This document shows positions 1 through 8,100 of a DNA stretch of 18,772 nt, in pieces. The DNA lies in assembly GCA_015065395.1 (NCBI GenBank), contig SVQJ01000006.1:1-18772 (forward strand), read 5' to 3'. How positions within the stretch are numbered: the stretch's first letter is position 1; each line of letters begins with the position of its first letter. The stretch comes from Oscillospiraceae bacterium. Lineage in GTDB: Bacteria > Bacillota > Clostridia > Oscillospirales > CAG-272. A program made the position numbers and the translations under genes. Below the pieces are notes generated by a model, which had not been told where the DNA came from, searched no databases, and worked only from the letters and a program-made list of their open reading frames with translations.

Positions 1-44
1 GAGCCCCGAAAAACGAAATCTGCATCCTTCTCGACAGTCCGAAG

Positions 45-74
45 CAGCTTGTCGATAACTTTATCGACAAGCTG
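45..74. repeat. Perfect inverted repeat, 14-bp arms
   Basis: The arm at 45-58 is the exact reverse complement of 61-74, with only two bases between, so the real loop would open to about four bases. It sits directly upstream of the terminator hairpin at 75-100, and both arms are followed or preceded by a GAAGCA word (41-46, 74-79). The pair of adjacent hairpins looks like a compound transcription-end structure or a short palindromic repeat element. Confidence 0.75.
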
Positions 75-104
75 AAGCAACGCATCGAGATGCGTTGCTT
101 TTTT
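75..104 (+). terminator. Rho-independent terminator, plus strand
   Basis: A 10-bp stem (75-84 with 91-100) closes a TCGAGA loop and runs straight into a T tract (99-104). This is the textbook form of an intrinsic terminator read left to right. It implies a plus-strand transcript arriving from outside the window, convergent with the kinase gene. Confidence 0.8.
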
Positions 105-125
105 GTAGAGATAAAAGGTGTTTCT

Positions 126-149
126 GTTCTTTCCTTGAAAGGAAAGAAC
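126..149. repeat. Short palindrome, 11-bp arms
   Basis: Arms 126-136 and 139-149 are perfectly complementary (motif GTTCTTTCCTT). There is no T tract next to it on either strand, so it does not look like a stand-alone terminator. It fits the string of palindromes filling this spacer. Confidence 0.6.
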
Positions 150-206
150 CAAAGGAACTTTAAGAAGACTAAGATAGCAAAAAGGCAAAAATGCCCTAAA
201 AAGAAG

Positions 207-246
207 AAATCGCAAGGAAATGAGCTCGTTCATTTCCTTGCGATTT
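207..246 (-). terminator. Long hairpin, probable terminator of the minus-strand operon (possibly bidirectional)
   Basis: A perfect 17-bp stem (207-223 with 230-246) closes a GCTCGT loop. Read on the minus strand, the stem is followed by CTTCTTTTT (206 down to about 198), so it can end transcripts coming through the aminotransferase and kinase genes. Read on the plus strand it is followed by a less uniform T-rich run (243-256). It lies about 160 bp beyond the kinase stop codon, which is far for a dedicated terminator. It may double as a repeat element. Confidence 0.6.
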
Positions 247-267
247 TCTTCCTTTTAGATTGATTAC

Positions 268-307
268 GGCACCTGCGGTGCCCAAGGCAAAGCAGAGATC
301 TGCTTTG
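268..307. repeat. Two small adjacent hairpins
   Basis: GGCACC at 268-273 pairs with GGTGCC at 277-282 across a TGC loop. CAAAGCAG at 288-295 pairs with CTGCTTTG at 300-307 across AGAT. They lie between the kinase stop and the long hairpin at 207-246. Function is unknown; they may be mRNA 3'-end structures or part of an intergenic repeat. Confidence 0.5.
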
Positions 308-405
308 GCGATGCCTTTTGCCTTTCAAAATTTAGCTAAACCCTTATGTAAAGTTTTTTGCCAAGCTTTTTTTCAAAAAAGCGATCAAACAATGTACTCA
401 AATAT

Positions 406-1854
406 TCAGCTTTTCAGTTTTTCCACGAGGGAGGAATAGCGCTCATATTTCTCACGGTAGAATTCTCTCTTGGAGTTGTCGGGAAGAGAGAGCTTTTCTC
501 TCTTGACCATTGCAGCGGCACATTCCTTATAATCGGAGAACATCCCGAGCCCCACGGCTGCGGTCATGGCTGCGCCGATACAGCAGGTCTCGGGTTCGTC
601 CATTCTGTAGATATCACAGCCGGTGACGTATCCTACGATCTCTGACCAGAGGCGGCTTCTTGCCGCGCCTCCCGTCATCATAAGGGTCGACACGTTCATA
701 CCGTTCTGTTCAAAGAGGGAAAGAACGCTTTTTGCTTCAAAGGCAACGCCTTCCATAAGAGCTCTTGCGATATCGTATCTGTCGTGGCCCACGTCAAGGC
801 CGAACATAGCGCCGCGCATTTCGGGGCGGTTGTGGGGGAATCCTGCTCCGCAAACATAGGGAAGAACGAAGAGATCCTTTGCGCTTTCCATCCGTTTATC
901 AGCCTCGCTGTCCATCAGCTTGAAGTCCCCGTCAATGATGCTCTTGTACCAGTTAAGAGCGCTTCCCGCGCTTACAAGGCTTGCCAGCGCGCCGAATTTT
1001 CCGGGAGCCGCGTGGATGCCGGGGGATATATGGCTGTCTGTATAGAGAAGCTTATCGGTAACTCCGAGCACCACCCAAGTGGTTCCCGTTGCAAGAAGCA
1101 TATCGCCGCTGTCCACCGCTCCGCATCCTATGGATGCGCAGTACTGGTCATGTGCACCGTTGAACACCTTAACATCCGTGGAAAGACCGAGAGCACGGGC
1201 GCTTTCCTCAGTCAGATTGCCCACGAGAGCACCGATGGGCAGGATCTCGGGAAGTCGGTCCTCGGAGATGCCGAGATAATTCAGTATATCAGTGTCCCAT
1301 TTGCCGGTCTCAATATTGAACATCTGGCGCATTGCGGCGTTGGTGGGGTCTATAACATTGCGGCCGCAGAGCTTCAGGTTCATAAACTCAAGAGTGGAGA
1401 TAAAGGTATCGGTCTTCTCGAAGAGCTCCCTTTCGTTGCTTTTCAGCCACAGGATCTTTGCGCTGTCAAGCACGGGAGTGGGAAGCCAACCGCTCTTTCT
1501 GTATATATTCTCCTTGCCGATCGCCAAAGAAAATGCGTCAGCCTCCTTCTGAGAGCGGGTATCCATCCAGGTGATGACCCGGGAGAGAGGAGATCCGTTC
1601 TTATCGGTACAGAGCATACTTGCCGCCTGGGTGGAAAGGCTTATGGCACCGATCTCTTTTGTATCGATGCTTTCAGTAGCCTTGCGGATGGCGTATATTG
1701 CCGCATCCCACCAATCGTTGGCATCTTGGGTGACCCAACCGCCCTCGCTTTTGAGGGCATATTCACGGTAACCGCCGGAAAGAACGGTGCCGTTCTCGTT
1801 AACGACAACGGCCTTCGTTCCGGTAGTACCCACATCAAGTCCTATAACAAGCAT
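406..1854 (-). CDS. FGGY-family carbohydrate kinase, xylulokinase-like
   Basis: This is a 482-residue cytoplasmic sugar kinase that would phosphorylate a ketopentose or related polyol with ATP. Seen in the sequence: the phosphate-binding motif LDVGTTGTK at residues 6-14, the WMDTR segment at 96-100, the probable catalytic Asp236 in GAHDQY, the ATP-domain GTTWVV at 257-262 and the adenosine motif GGAARS at 395-400. The length is normal for the family. The ATG at 1854 is right because the first ATP motif begins immediately, although no Shine-Dalgarno is visible. The gene starts 7 bp after the aminotransferase stop, so translation is probably coupled. FGGY kinases cannot be assigned a substrate from motifs alone: xylulose is the default, but rhamnulose-, fuculose- or gluconate-type substrates remain possible. 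No sugar isomerase, aldolase or transporter is in the window to settle it. Confidence 0.85.
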   Translation of the reverse strand: MLVIGLDVGTTGTKAVVVNENGTVLSGGYREYALKSEGGWVTQDANDWWDAAIYAIRKATESIDTKEIGAISLSTQAASMLCTDKNGSPLSRVITWMDTRSQKEADAFSLAIGKENIYRKSGWLPTPVLDSAKILWLKSNERELFEKTDTFISTLEFMNLKLCGRNVIDPTNAAMRQMFNIETGKWDTDILNYLGISEDRLPEILPIGALVGNLTEESARALGLSTDVKVFNGAHDQYCASIGCGAVDSGDMLLATGTTWVVLGVTDKLLYTDSHISPGIHAAPGKFGALASLVSAGSALNWYKSIIDGDFKLMDSEADKRMESAKDLFVLPYVCGAGFPHNRPEMRGAMFGLDVGHDRYDIARALMEGVAFEAKSVLSLFEQNGMNVSTLMMTGGAARSRLWSEIVGYVTGCDIYRMDEPETCCIGAAMTAAVGLGMFSDYKECAAAMVKREKLSLPDNSKREFYREKYERYSSLVEKLKS

Positions 1855-1861
1855 ATCTTTA

Positions 1862-3400
1862 TTATTCGCCGAGAAGGGTGTCTATGGTGTTGAGGATGTA
1901 GTCGATGGTAGCCTCGCTTGCTATGAAGGGGGGCTTCATAAGGAGTGCGGGAACACAATTTGCTTTATAGAGCATAACGGAGGAGTCGATGCAAGCTCCC
2001 TTCATCTTTCCTGCGAATGCAGCCGCCTCGTCAACGGTATTGAAGTGGAGAGCTGCGAGAAGCTCAAGTCCCTCTGCGCAAACGAGCTTTTCGGGATATT
2101 TTGCGGCGATAGCCTTAAGACCTGCGTCAAATCTCTTGCCGAGGCTTGAAACGATGGCGCCGTTTGCACGCATAAAGGTCATGGTGATAAGGTATGCAAG
2201 GCTTGCAAGCTCCTCCTGACCGTTGGTAACCAGAGCGCCGAACTGATTAAGGGTATCCATCTTTGCGTTGGTGATGATCTTGGAGGCGGGATATTCGCCG
2301 CCGGGGAAGCCCTTACCAACGATGGAGAAATCGGGAGTGAGACCGTAGAGACGGAAGAGGAACGCGCCCTCATACCACATGCAGGACTGGATCTCGTCGC
2401 ACATCGTGGGGGTGTCGTATTCGCGGCAAAGAGCGTAAGCGCCCTGCAAAAATTCCTTAGTGAGGCGGATGCCGCCGTAATTCATAAGAATTATCTCGTG
2501 GGAGAAGCCGCAGGTCTTATAATTGCCGCTGTTATACTTTTTGATCTTCTCTTCAAAGTCGCCAAGGTCGTTTATGGAAACGGGAACTACCTTATAAAGG
2601 CCCTCGTTGTCTGCTTTTTCGCGGATCTGGGGCCAGAGGCCGCGGAGAGTCTGAGCCACGACGGTGGTGCCGTGGTAGTTTGCCTCGATACCGCCCTTTG
2701 TGTCTCCCATAATGAAGAATACGGGGATCTTGCCCGCGTATTTAGGCTCAGGGAAGGTGGGATCCAGCTTATAGAAGCGGGCGAGCATCATCTTGAGACC
2801 TGCCTCGCAGGCGAGGGAGCCGGTTTCAAGATTGATAACGCGGTTGAGCACGTTTTCGTCATCGGAATTGATAATTGCGTCAGCCGCTGCCTCGTCATCC
2901 CAATCGATGCCGTTTGCCATCTGAACGATGCGACGCTCCATAAGACGGGTTATGTAGCCGCGGGTGTTATTATGCGTTGCGTTGAGAACGCCCAGCTTTC
3001 TTGCGTTATCTATAAGCTTATAGCCGTCAAAACGGTGTCCCAGTGGGGTATGGTAGTGCTCGCTCTTGCCCACGAGGTAGAGCTTTCCATCCTCACCGAT
3101 ACGGAAATTGCCAAAGCCCGTAACAGGGGAGAGGGCAGTATTGGTTGCGTTTTTGAATGCGTTTGTAGCCGCGCCCTTCAGGTCGTTTGCAAAGGGCTCA
3201 ATGATCTGTGTGCCTACCTTTTCAAGGAGGGCATCGTTTTTCTTCTGCTTTTCCTCGGGATAGAAATCGATCTTTTCATCAGCGATAGCCATGGATTCCT
3301 CGTATGACATAACGCCGAGAAAATCGTTGGCACGGGCAATGGCATCGGTATAGCCGCGGCCAAGAATATCGGAAAGGGAGAGCTTTGGTGAAATAAACAT
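1862..3400 (-). CDS. Class III aminotransferase-like PLP enzyme, substrate unknown
   Basis: A 512-residue fold-type I PLP-dependent enzyme of the class III (ornithine/GABA aminotransferase, glutamate-1-semialdehyde mutase) superfamily. Visible landmarks are ETGSLACEAGLKM (192-204) at the place of the usual SGxEAxExAxK helix, Asp335 in CDEIQS (expected to bind the PLP ring nitrogen) and Lys363 in VGKGFPGG (expected Schiff-base lysine), 28 residues apart as in the family. The C-terminal KPPFIASEATID (489-500) matches the family's closing motif. Odd points: the protein is longer than the usual 400-460 residues, with about 90 extra residues before the first recognisable family region, and the central motifs are divergent. 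A good site, GGAGG at 3410-3414 (read on the minus strand), sits 9 bases before the ATG. It follows ruvB by 29 bp and precedes the kinase by 7 bp, so the two enzymes may share a pathway. Confidence 0.8.
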   Translation of the reverse strand: MFISPKLSLSDILGRGYTDAIARANDFLGVMSYEESMAIADEKIDFYPEEKQKKNDALLEKVGTQIIEPFANDLKGAATNAFKNATNTALSPVTGFGNFRIGEDGKLYLVGKSEHYHTPLGHRFDGYKLIDNARKLGVLNATHNNTRGYITRLMERRIVQMANGIDWDDEAAADAIINSDDENVLNRVINLETGSLACEAGLKMMLARFYKLDPTFPEPKYAGKIPVFFIMGDTKGGIEANYHGTTVVAQTLRGLWPQIREKADNEGLYKVVPVSINDLGDFEEKIKKYNSGNYKTCGFSHEIILMNYGGIRLTKEFLQGAYALCREYDTPTMCDEIQSCMWYEGAFLFRLYGLTPDFSIVGKGFPGGEYPASKIITNAKMDTLNQFGALVTNGQEELASLAYLITMTFMRANGAIVSSLGKRFDAGLKAIAAKYPEKLVCAEGLELLAALHFNTVDEAAAFAGKMKGACIDSSVMLYKANCVPALLMKPPFIASEATIDYILNTIDTLLGE

Positions 3401-3409
3401 TGTTTTGTT

Positions 3410-3414
3410 CCTCC
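3410..3414 (-). promoter_or_regulatory. Ribosome binding site of the aminotransferase gene
   Basis: GGAGG on the minus strand with a 9-base spacer to the ATG at 3400. It lies in the 29-bp gap after ruvB and shows that the downstream pair has its own strong translation start, even if it shares the ruv transcript. Confidence 0.75.
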
Positions 3415-3429
3415 GTTATATTTGAAAAA

Positions 3430-4491
3430 TTATTCTTCTATTTTGATCTGTGAGCTGTCAGCGCCCGAAGGGCGGTAGGGAATACCCAGGTGCTCGTAGG
3501 CAAGACGTGTGACGCAACGTCCTCTGGGGGTACGGGATATGAAGCCGATCTGCATAAGATATGGCTCATAAACGTCCTCAATGGTGACCGCCTCTTCGCC
3601 TACGGTTGCCGCAAGGGTCTCAAGACCCACGGGGCCTCCGTCGTAGAACCTTATCATGGTCTCAAGCATTCGTATGTCCGTATTGTCAAGGCCAAGCTCG
3701 TCGATCTCAAGCATTTTAAGTGCGGCGGCGGCGATCTGATAATTGATCTCTCCGTCACCTCTCACCTGCGCGTAGTCACGCACTCTCTTCAGAAGGCGGT
3801 TGGCGATACGGGGAGTTCCGCGGGAACGTGAAGCGATCTCCAGAGCGCCTTCATCGTCGATGGGGATACCGAGAATACTTGCGCTTCTTTTTACTATTGC
3901 GCTCAGCTCCTCGGGGGTATAAAGCTCAAGGCGGAGTATAACTCCGAAGCGGTCCCTGAGGGGAGTGGTGAGCTGGCCTGCTCTCGTGGTGGCACCGATC
4001 AGGGTGAAATGCTGGAGGGGCAGGCGGATGCTTCTTGCCGCAGGGCCTTTTCCGATGATGATATCAAGGGAGAAGTCTTCCATTGCGGGATAAAGTATTT
4101 CCTCAATATTACGGTTAAGGCGGTGGATCTCGTCGATAAAGAGAACGTCTCCCTCGCCCATATTTGTGAGGAGGGCGGCGAGGTCTCCCTGTTTTTCGAT
4201 GGCAGGGCCGCTGGTAACTCGGAAGTTCACGCCCAGCTCCTGGGCGATGATGCCGGAAAGGGTTGTCTTACCGAGGCCGGGAGGGCCGTAGAGGAGAACG
4301 TGGTCTAAGGTATCGCCTCTTCTTTTCACCGCGTCGATATAAATTTTGAGAACCTCCTTCGCCTTTTCCTGTCCGATATATTCGGCAAAGGAATCAGGGC
4401 GCAGGGTGATCTCGTTTGCGCTGTCCTCCGGGGTATAGGAGGTCTCAACTATTCTGTTTTCAAAATCAAAATCGTTTACAAAGTCGTTCAT
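3430..4491 (-). CDS. ruvB: Holliday junction branch migration DNA helicase RuvB
   Basis: A 353-residue AAA+ motor that forms hexamers on both sides of a RuvA-bound Holliday junction and drives branch migration with ATP during recombinational repair. Walker A GPPGLGKT is at 69-76, Walker B LFIDEIH has the catalytic pair Asp120-Glu121, sensor 1 GATTRAG is at 166-172, the RDRFG segment with the arginine finger region is at about 179-183, and sensor 2 RGTPRIANRLL is at 224-234. A winged-helix DNA-binding domain follows (about 260-340). All key residues are present and the length is close to typical (330-350); the N-terminus carries an extra acidic, aromatic stretch of about 20 residues. It starts 13 bp after the ruvA stop with only a weak ribosome site, which suggests coupling to ruvA. 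Confidence 0.98.
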   Translation of the reverse strand: MNDFVNDFDFENRIVETSYTPEDSANEITLRPDSFAEYIGQEKAKEVLKIYIDAVKRRGDTLDHVLLYGPPGLGKTTLSGIIAQELGVNFRVTSGPAIEKQGDLAALLTNMGEGDVLFIDEIHRLNRNIEEILYPAMEDFSLDIIIGKGPAARSIRLPLQHFTLIGATTRAGQLTTPLRDRFGVILRLELYTPEELSAIVKRSASILGIPIDDEGALEIASRSRGTPRIANRLLKRVRDYAQVRGDGEINYQIAAAALKMLEIDELGLDNTDIRMLETMIRFYDGGPVGLETLAATVGEEAVTIEDVYEPYLMQIGFISRTPRGRCVTRLAYEHLGIPYRPSGADSSQIKIEE

Positions 4492-4504
4492 AGCTTTACT
4501 CTTA

Positions 4505-5128
4505 TTATCTCATCAGAATTGCAAGGGCATCACGAATGATATCCTCAGTAGGGCTATGGGAATCCGCCTTGGCGAGTGCCTGGGTGATCTCAGCCTTAGA
4601 GTATCCGAGAACCAGGAGCGCGTCCTTCGCATCGGAAAGATTGCCCTTTGCGGCAATGCCTTTCTCTGAGACTGCACCTTTTTTCTGTATAACAGGTGCT
4701 CCTGTGAAAAAGTTTTTCTCGATCTTATCGTGTAGCTCAAGGATGACCTTTGCCGCGGTCTTTGCGCCCACCCCCGGTGCACGGGAGATGGCTTTCGCAT
4801 CCTCGCTGACTATGGCGTATATGAGTTCCTGGCAGGACAGAACGGAAAGGATGGAGTTTGCCGCCTTGGGTCCGACGCCGTCCACCTTTATGAGAAGCTT
4901 GAATATCTCCAGCTCCTCCGGACTGTCCAGACCGTAAAGATCAACAGCGTCCTCTCTTACGGACATATAGGTAAACACCCTTGTGTGAACTCCCTCGCCT
5001 GCGGCAGAGAGACGGGACATCGTGTTCCCGCTTACCGTGAGCTTATAGCCCACTCCGGCACAATCGATAACAGCGGTCATCGCTGTGGCGTTAAGATACA
5101 GGATCTCGCCTGTGAGGCAGTATATCAT
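4505..5128 (-). CDS. ruvA: Holliday junction branch migration complex subunit RuvA
   Basis: A 207-residue protein that binds four-way junctions as a tetramer and loads RuvB. Order of domains: an N-terminal OB fold (about 1-62, starting MIYCLTGEIL), two helix-hairpin-helix motifs (VDGVGPKAA around 82-90 and APGVGAKTAAK around 117-127), a variable acidic/Lys linker, and the C-terminal three-helix RuvB-contact domain (about 162-207, with ALLVLGYSKAEI). Length is normal. The ATG overlaps the stop codon of the upstream membrane-protein gene (ATGA at 5125-5128), so ruvA translation is probably coupled to it. That neighbour is unusual: in many Clostridia ruvC precedes ruvA, but here ruvC lies 3.5 kb away in divergent orientation. 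Confidence 0.98.
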   Translation of the reverse strand: MIYCLTGEILYLNATAMTAVIDCAGVGYKLTVSGNTMSRLSAAGEGVHTRVFTYMSVREDAVDLYGLDSPEELEIFKLLIKVDGVGPKAANSILSVLSCQELIYAIVSEDAKAISRAPGVGAKTAAKVILELHDKIEKNFFTGAPVIQKKGAVSEKGIAAKGNLSDAKDALLVLGYSKAEITQALAKADSHSPTEDIIRDALAILMR

Positions 5129-8100
5129 TGTTCGTTTTCTCCGGTTTTCTCACCACTGTCTGCCTCCTCTGAGGGAGCAGGGGGATATTTTGATTTATTT
5201 TCGTCATTTGCCAAATTAGTCTTGGGAAGATCGGCGAAGGGCTCATTTTCGTCGTTTGCCGAATTCTCATCTTCCTTTTCAAATGCGGCTTTTTCGGGGA
5301 TAACGGGGAGATCAATATTCTGATCCTCCTCCCTGAAAACAGGGCATCCGCTTTCAATAGCCCTCTTGCGGTACAGCTCGGTTATGATCCAGGCTGCTGC
5401 AAAGGCTAAAAGACCTGCAATGGAGATGGCAAGGCCGATATAGAGGCAGTCGGGACGGTATTTCATTTCCAGAACGTGCTCTCCTTCGGAGATTTCAAAG
5501 CCTAAAAGTCCCGAAAGGAGCTTTACGGGCTTTAATTCTTTTCCGTCGGCTGTCACCTTCCATCCTTCGTCGTAGGGGATGGAGGTATAGAGCAGGGTGT
5601 TTCCTTTTGTGATATTTATCGTTCCCTTAAAATGATCGTCGCTGTATTCGTGGATCATATAGGCACTGTCGGAGAGTGCGGGAACACGGGAAGCGAAGGC
5701 ATCGGAATTCAGGTAATAGAAGAAGTTTTCACCTTCCATGAAATACATTTCGGTAGAAACGTTCTCAAAGGTAACGGTAACGGTATTTCCCACTTCAAAG
5801 GAGCCCAGCTCAACGATCCTATCCGTTTCATTTGCGAAGAAGGAGCCGTTTTTAACTCCGTTGAGATATATATAGCATTCTCTGGGATAGAGACTGGGGA
5901 TGAACAGATAGAGAACATCGTCTGTGGTAACGTGGATGGTATAGGTAACTCTGCCTTTGGAATAACCGCTTGCAGGGGCATATTTTATATGTCCCGCCAT
6001 GACTGAGCGGAGCATATTTTCAAGGCCCACCTCTTCCTCCACCAGGGCGGGGGTGAATACGGAAACATTTTCCTTTTCGCCCAGCATTGCACCCACGGTT
6101 GCATTCATTAGCTCGAAGGGAGAGGGATAATCCTCAACGTTTACGTCCAGAAGAAGGGGATCCACACCTGCCGCCAAGGACATGGCATAGGGATTTTCCC
6201 AAACGGTGTAATCCGAATTTCCGAGGTCTGTTTCTGAGTAAAGCTCCATTTCCTCATCTCCGTGGGCTTTGGTGATAACGTATTTAACGCCGAAGAGAGA
6301 ATCGGAGACGGGATTGCCTCCGAGGTATTTTGACCAATGGGATTTTGAGGAGAGGCCGAAATTATTAAGAAGCTTTATGGTTTCTGAATTAAGAGTGGAG
6401 GTGGAATTGGAAAGTCCGTTCATGTTCAGGGCGAAATTATCGTTGGTTTTTCTGTGAACGGTTTTTTCCATACGGTAGAAGGAGGTGTCCTCCCTCTGAA
6501 CAGCTTGAGATACGGGGAGAAGGCTGTCAATAAAGTTGCGGTATGAGGTTCTTGTGGAATAAACAACATCAAGTCCCAGGGCGTTCATATTCATAACGCC
6601 GGCGCCGAACATTTCCGCGGAAACGATTATGGCAAGGATAAGGGTGGAAGCGCGCTTTATATAGTCCTTGTTCGCCGCCACTGCTTTGAGTATGCAAAGA
6701 TAGAGGATTATTAGACCGAGAGAGAGCCATATCGTTGAAAGGTCGTCCACGTTCTTATAGCCCATTTTCTGTATAACGATAAGCAGACCTGCAAGGGATG
6801 CGCAGACCGCTGCCGCCTTTTTGATCCCGATCTCACCTATCCTTTCAAATGCCTTATAGGCAAGAAGGATGAGGAAGAAGCAGAACATGAAGCTGTATCG
6901 GTAATTAAGCCAGTTGGGGCGCTGCATACCGTGCCAGAAAAGGTCGATCTTGGTCATATTGAAGCTGACAAGGAAGAGCACGCAAAGCAGAGCGGATGCG
7001 ATCTTTTCACGGGTCTTGATATGAGGTGCAAAGAAATAAAGGGGCATGAGGATAAGGGTTATGGTGCCCGAATAGAGGAAGGGCAGACCCTCGGGACGCA
7101 CAGTATCGTAGGAGCCGATGAAGAATTTGGTCATCATATCCAGCCAGTCGAATTTCTGCGCCCAGGGGTAATTTGCCGTTGAGAACGTGGTCTTTCCGAA
7201 GGTGAGGGAGTAATAGGTGCAGAGAAGAAGCGCTGAGCATATTGCGATGGTGATAACGCAGTAGAGCGCCATTCTCAGGGATGATCTTATGAAATGGTAA
7301 TTCTCGCCTCTGGGGTTTCTTTCTTCGGGAGACTTTGAAAAATAATAATAGAAATAATAAGCGAAAACGAAGATACAGGTCATGTAGCCGATGTAGAAAT
7401 TGGAGAAAACAGCCATTGCAAGGCTTATGACCAGCATTTTGAATTTTCCGTATTTTATAAGGTTCTCAACCCCGAGCATGATAATGGGCAGGAGGATGAG
7501 ATTGTCCGTCCACATGGTGTTATGCTGCATGACCACCGCATATCCGCAAAGTGCGTACATGGCAGAGAACATGACCGTGGCAACTCTGTTTCTTTTTCTC
7601 GTTGCTTCGATATAGATACCGAAGGTGAGACCGCACGCACCCACCTTGAGAAGGAACATCACAAGGAGCGCTTCGGTTATCATAGCCTTAGGGAAGAGGG
7701 AGACTATAAAGGAAAAGGGGCTTGAAAGATAGTAGGCGAAAATGCCGATGAACTCTCCGCCCAGCCCTCGGCTGAAGGAATAGAGAAGGCTTGCCTTTCC
7801 GCCTATAATGTCGCGAAGTCCCTCGAAAAAGTAAACGTACTGACCGTTAAGGTCAAGCACGAGCACGCTTCCTTCCCCAAGGGGATATATATCAAAGCAG
7901 ATATACATGAGAAGGGTGATAAGGGCGGGAACGAAGAAGCAGAAAAGGAGATATTTTTTATTCTCTGCCGCCTCGCGCCAGAATGCGCCGATGCCCTTTC
8001 TTGGGGCGAGAGGGGTATTGAAGCTTTTTTGTCCTCTGCTGTTTTTTATGGCAGGGGAGGATGGAATATTTGTCATTTCTTTGTTCTCCGGATTTCTTTT

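Larger units (their letters stand above)
1..405. other. Non-coding intergenic region rich in inverted repeats
   Basis: No convincing gene lies here. The stretch is built from consecutive hairpins at 45-74, 75-100, 126-149, 207-246, 268-282, 288-307 and 365-382, separated by A/T-rich spacers. One frame stays open from position 3 to the TGA at 261-263, with an ATG at 90 that would give 57 residues. Its translation is Lys-rich and follows the palindromes, so I treat it as translated repeat, not a protein. The region separates a probable plus-strand gene left of the window (its terminator is at 75-104) from the convergent minus-strand kinase that ends at 406. Similar palindromic spacers are, from memory, common between genes in gut Clostridia; that part is recollection and not a search result. 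Confidence 0.7.

Noticed and set aside
90..263. Possible 57-residue Lys-rich protein in the left intergenic region
   Set aside because: The frame follows the palindromes, the ATG lies in the loop and right arm of the terminator hairpin, and no ribosome site precedes it. It is best read as translated repeat.
1..310. CRISPR array or phage attachment site suspected from repeated hairpins
   Set aside because: The repeats differ in sequence and are inverted, with no regular direct repeat and spacer pattern; there are no cas, integrase or tRNA sequences nearby.
784..1893. Long plus-strand open frame (369 codons) opposite the FGGY kinase
   Set aside because: It is fully antisense to a gene with clear kinase motifs. 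It shows no recognisable domain, and long antisense frames are expected with this codon usage.
2498..3307. Plus-strand open frame (269 codons) opposite the aminotransferase gene
   Set aside because: Antisense to a well-supported PLP enzyme gene, with no family motifs of its own and no convincing start context.
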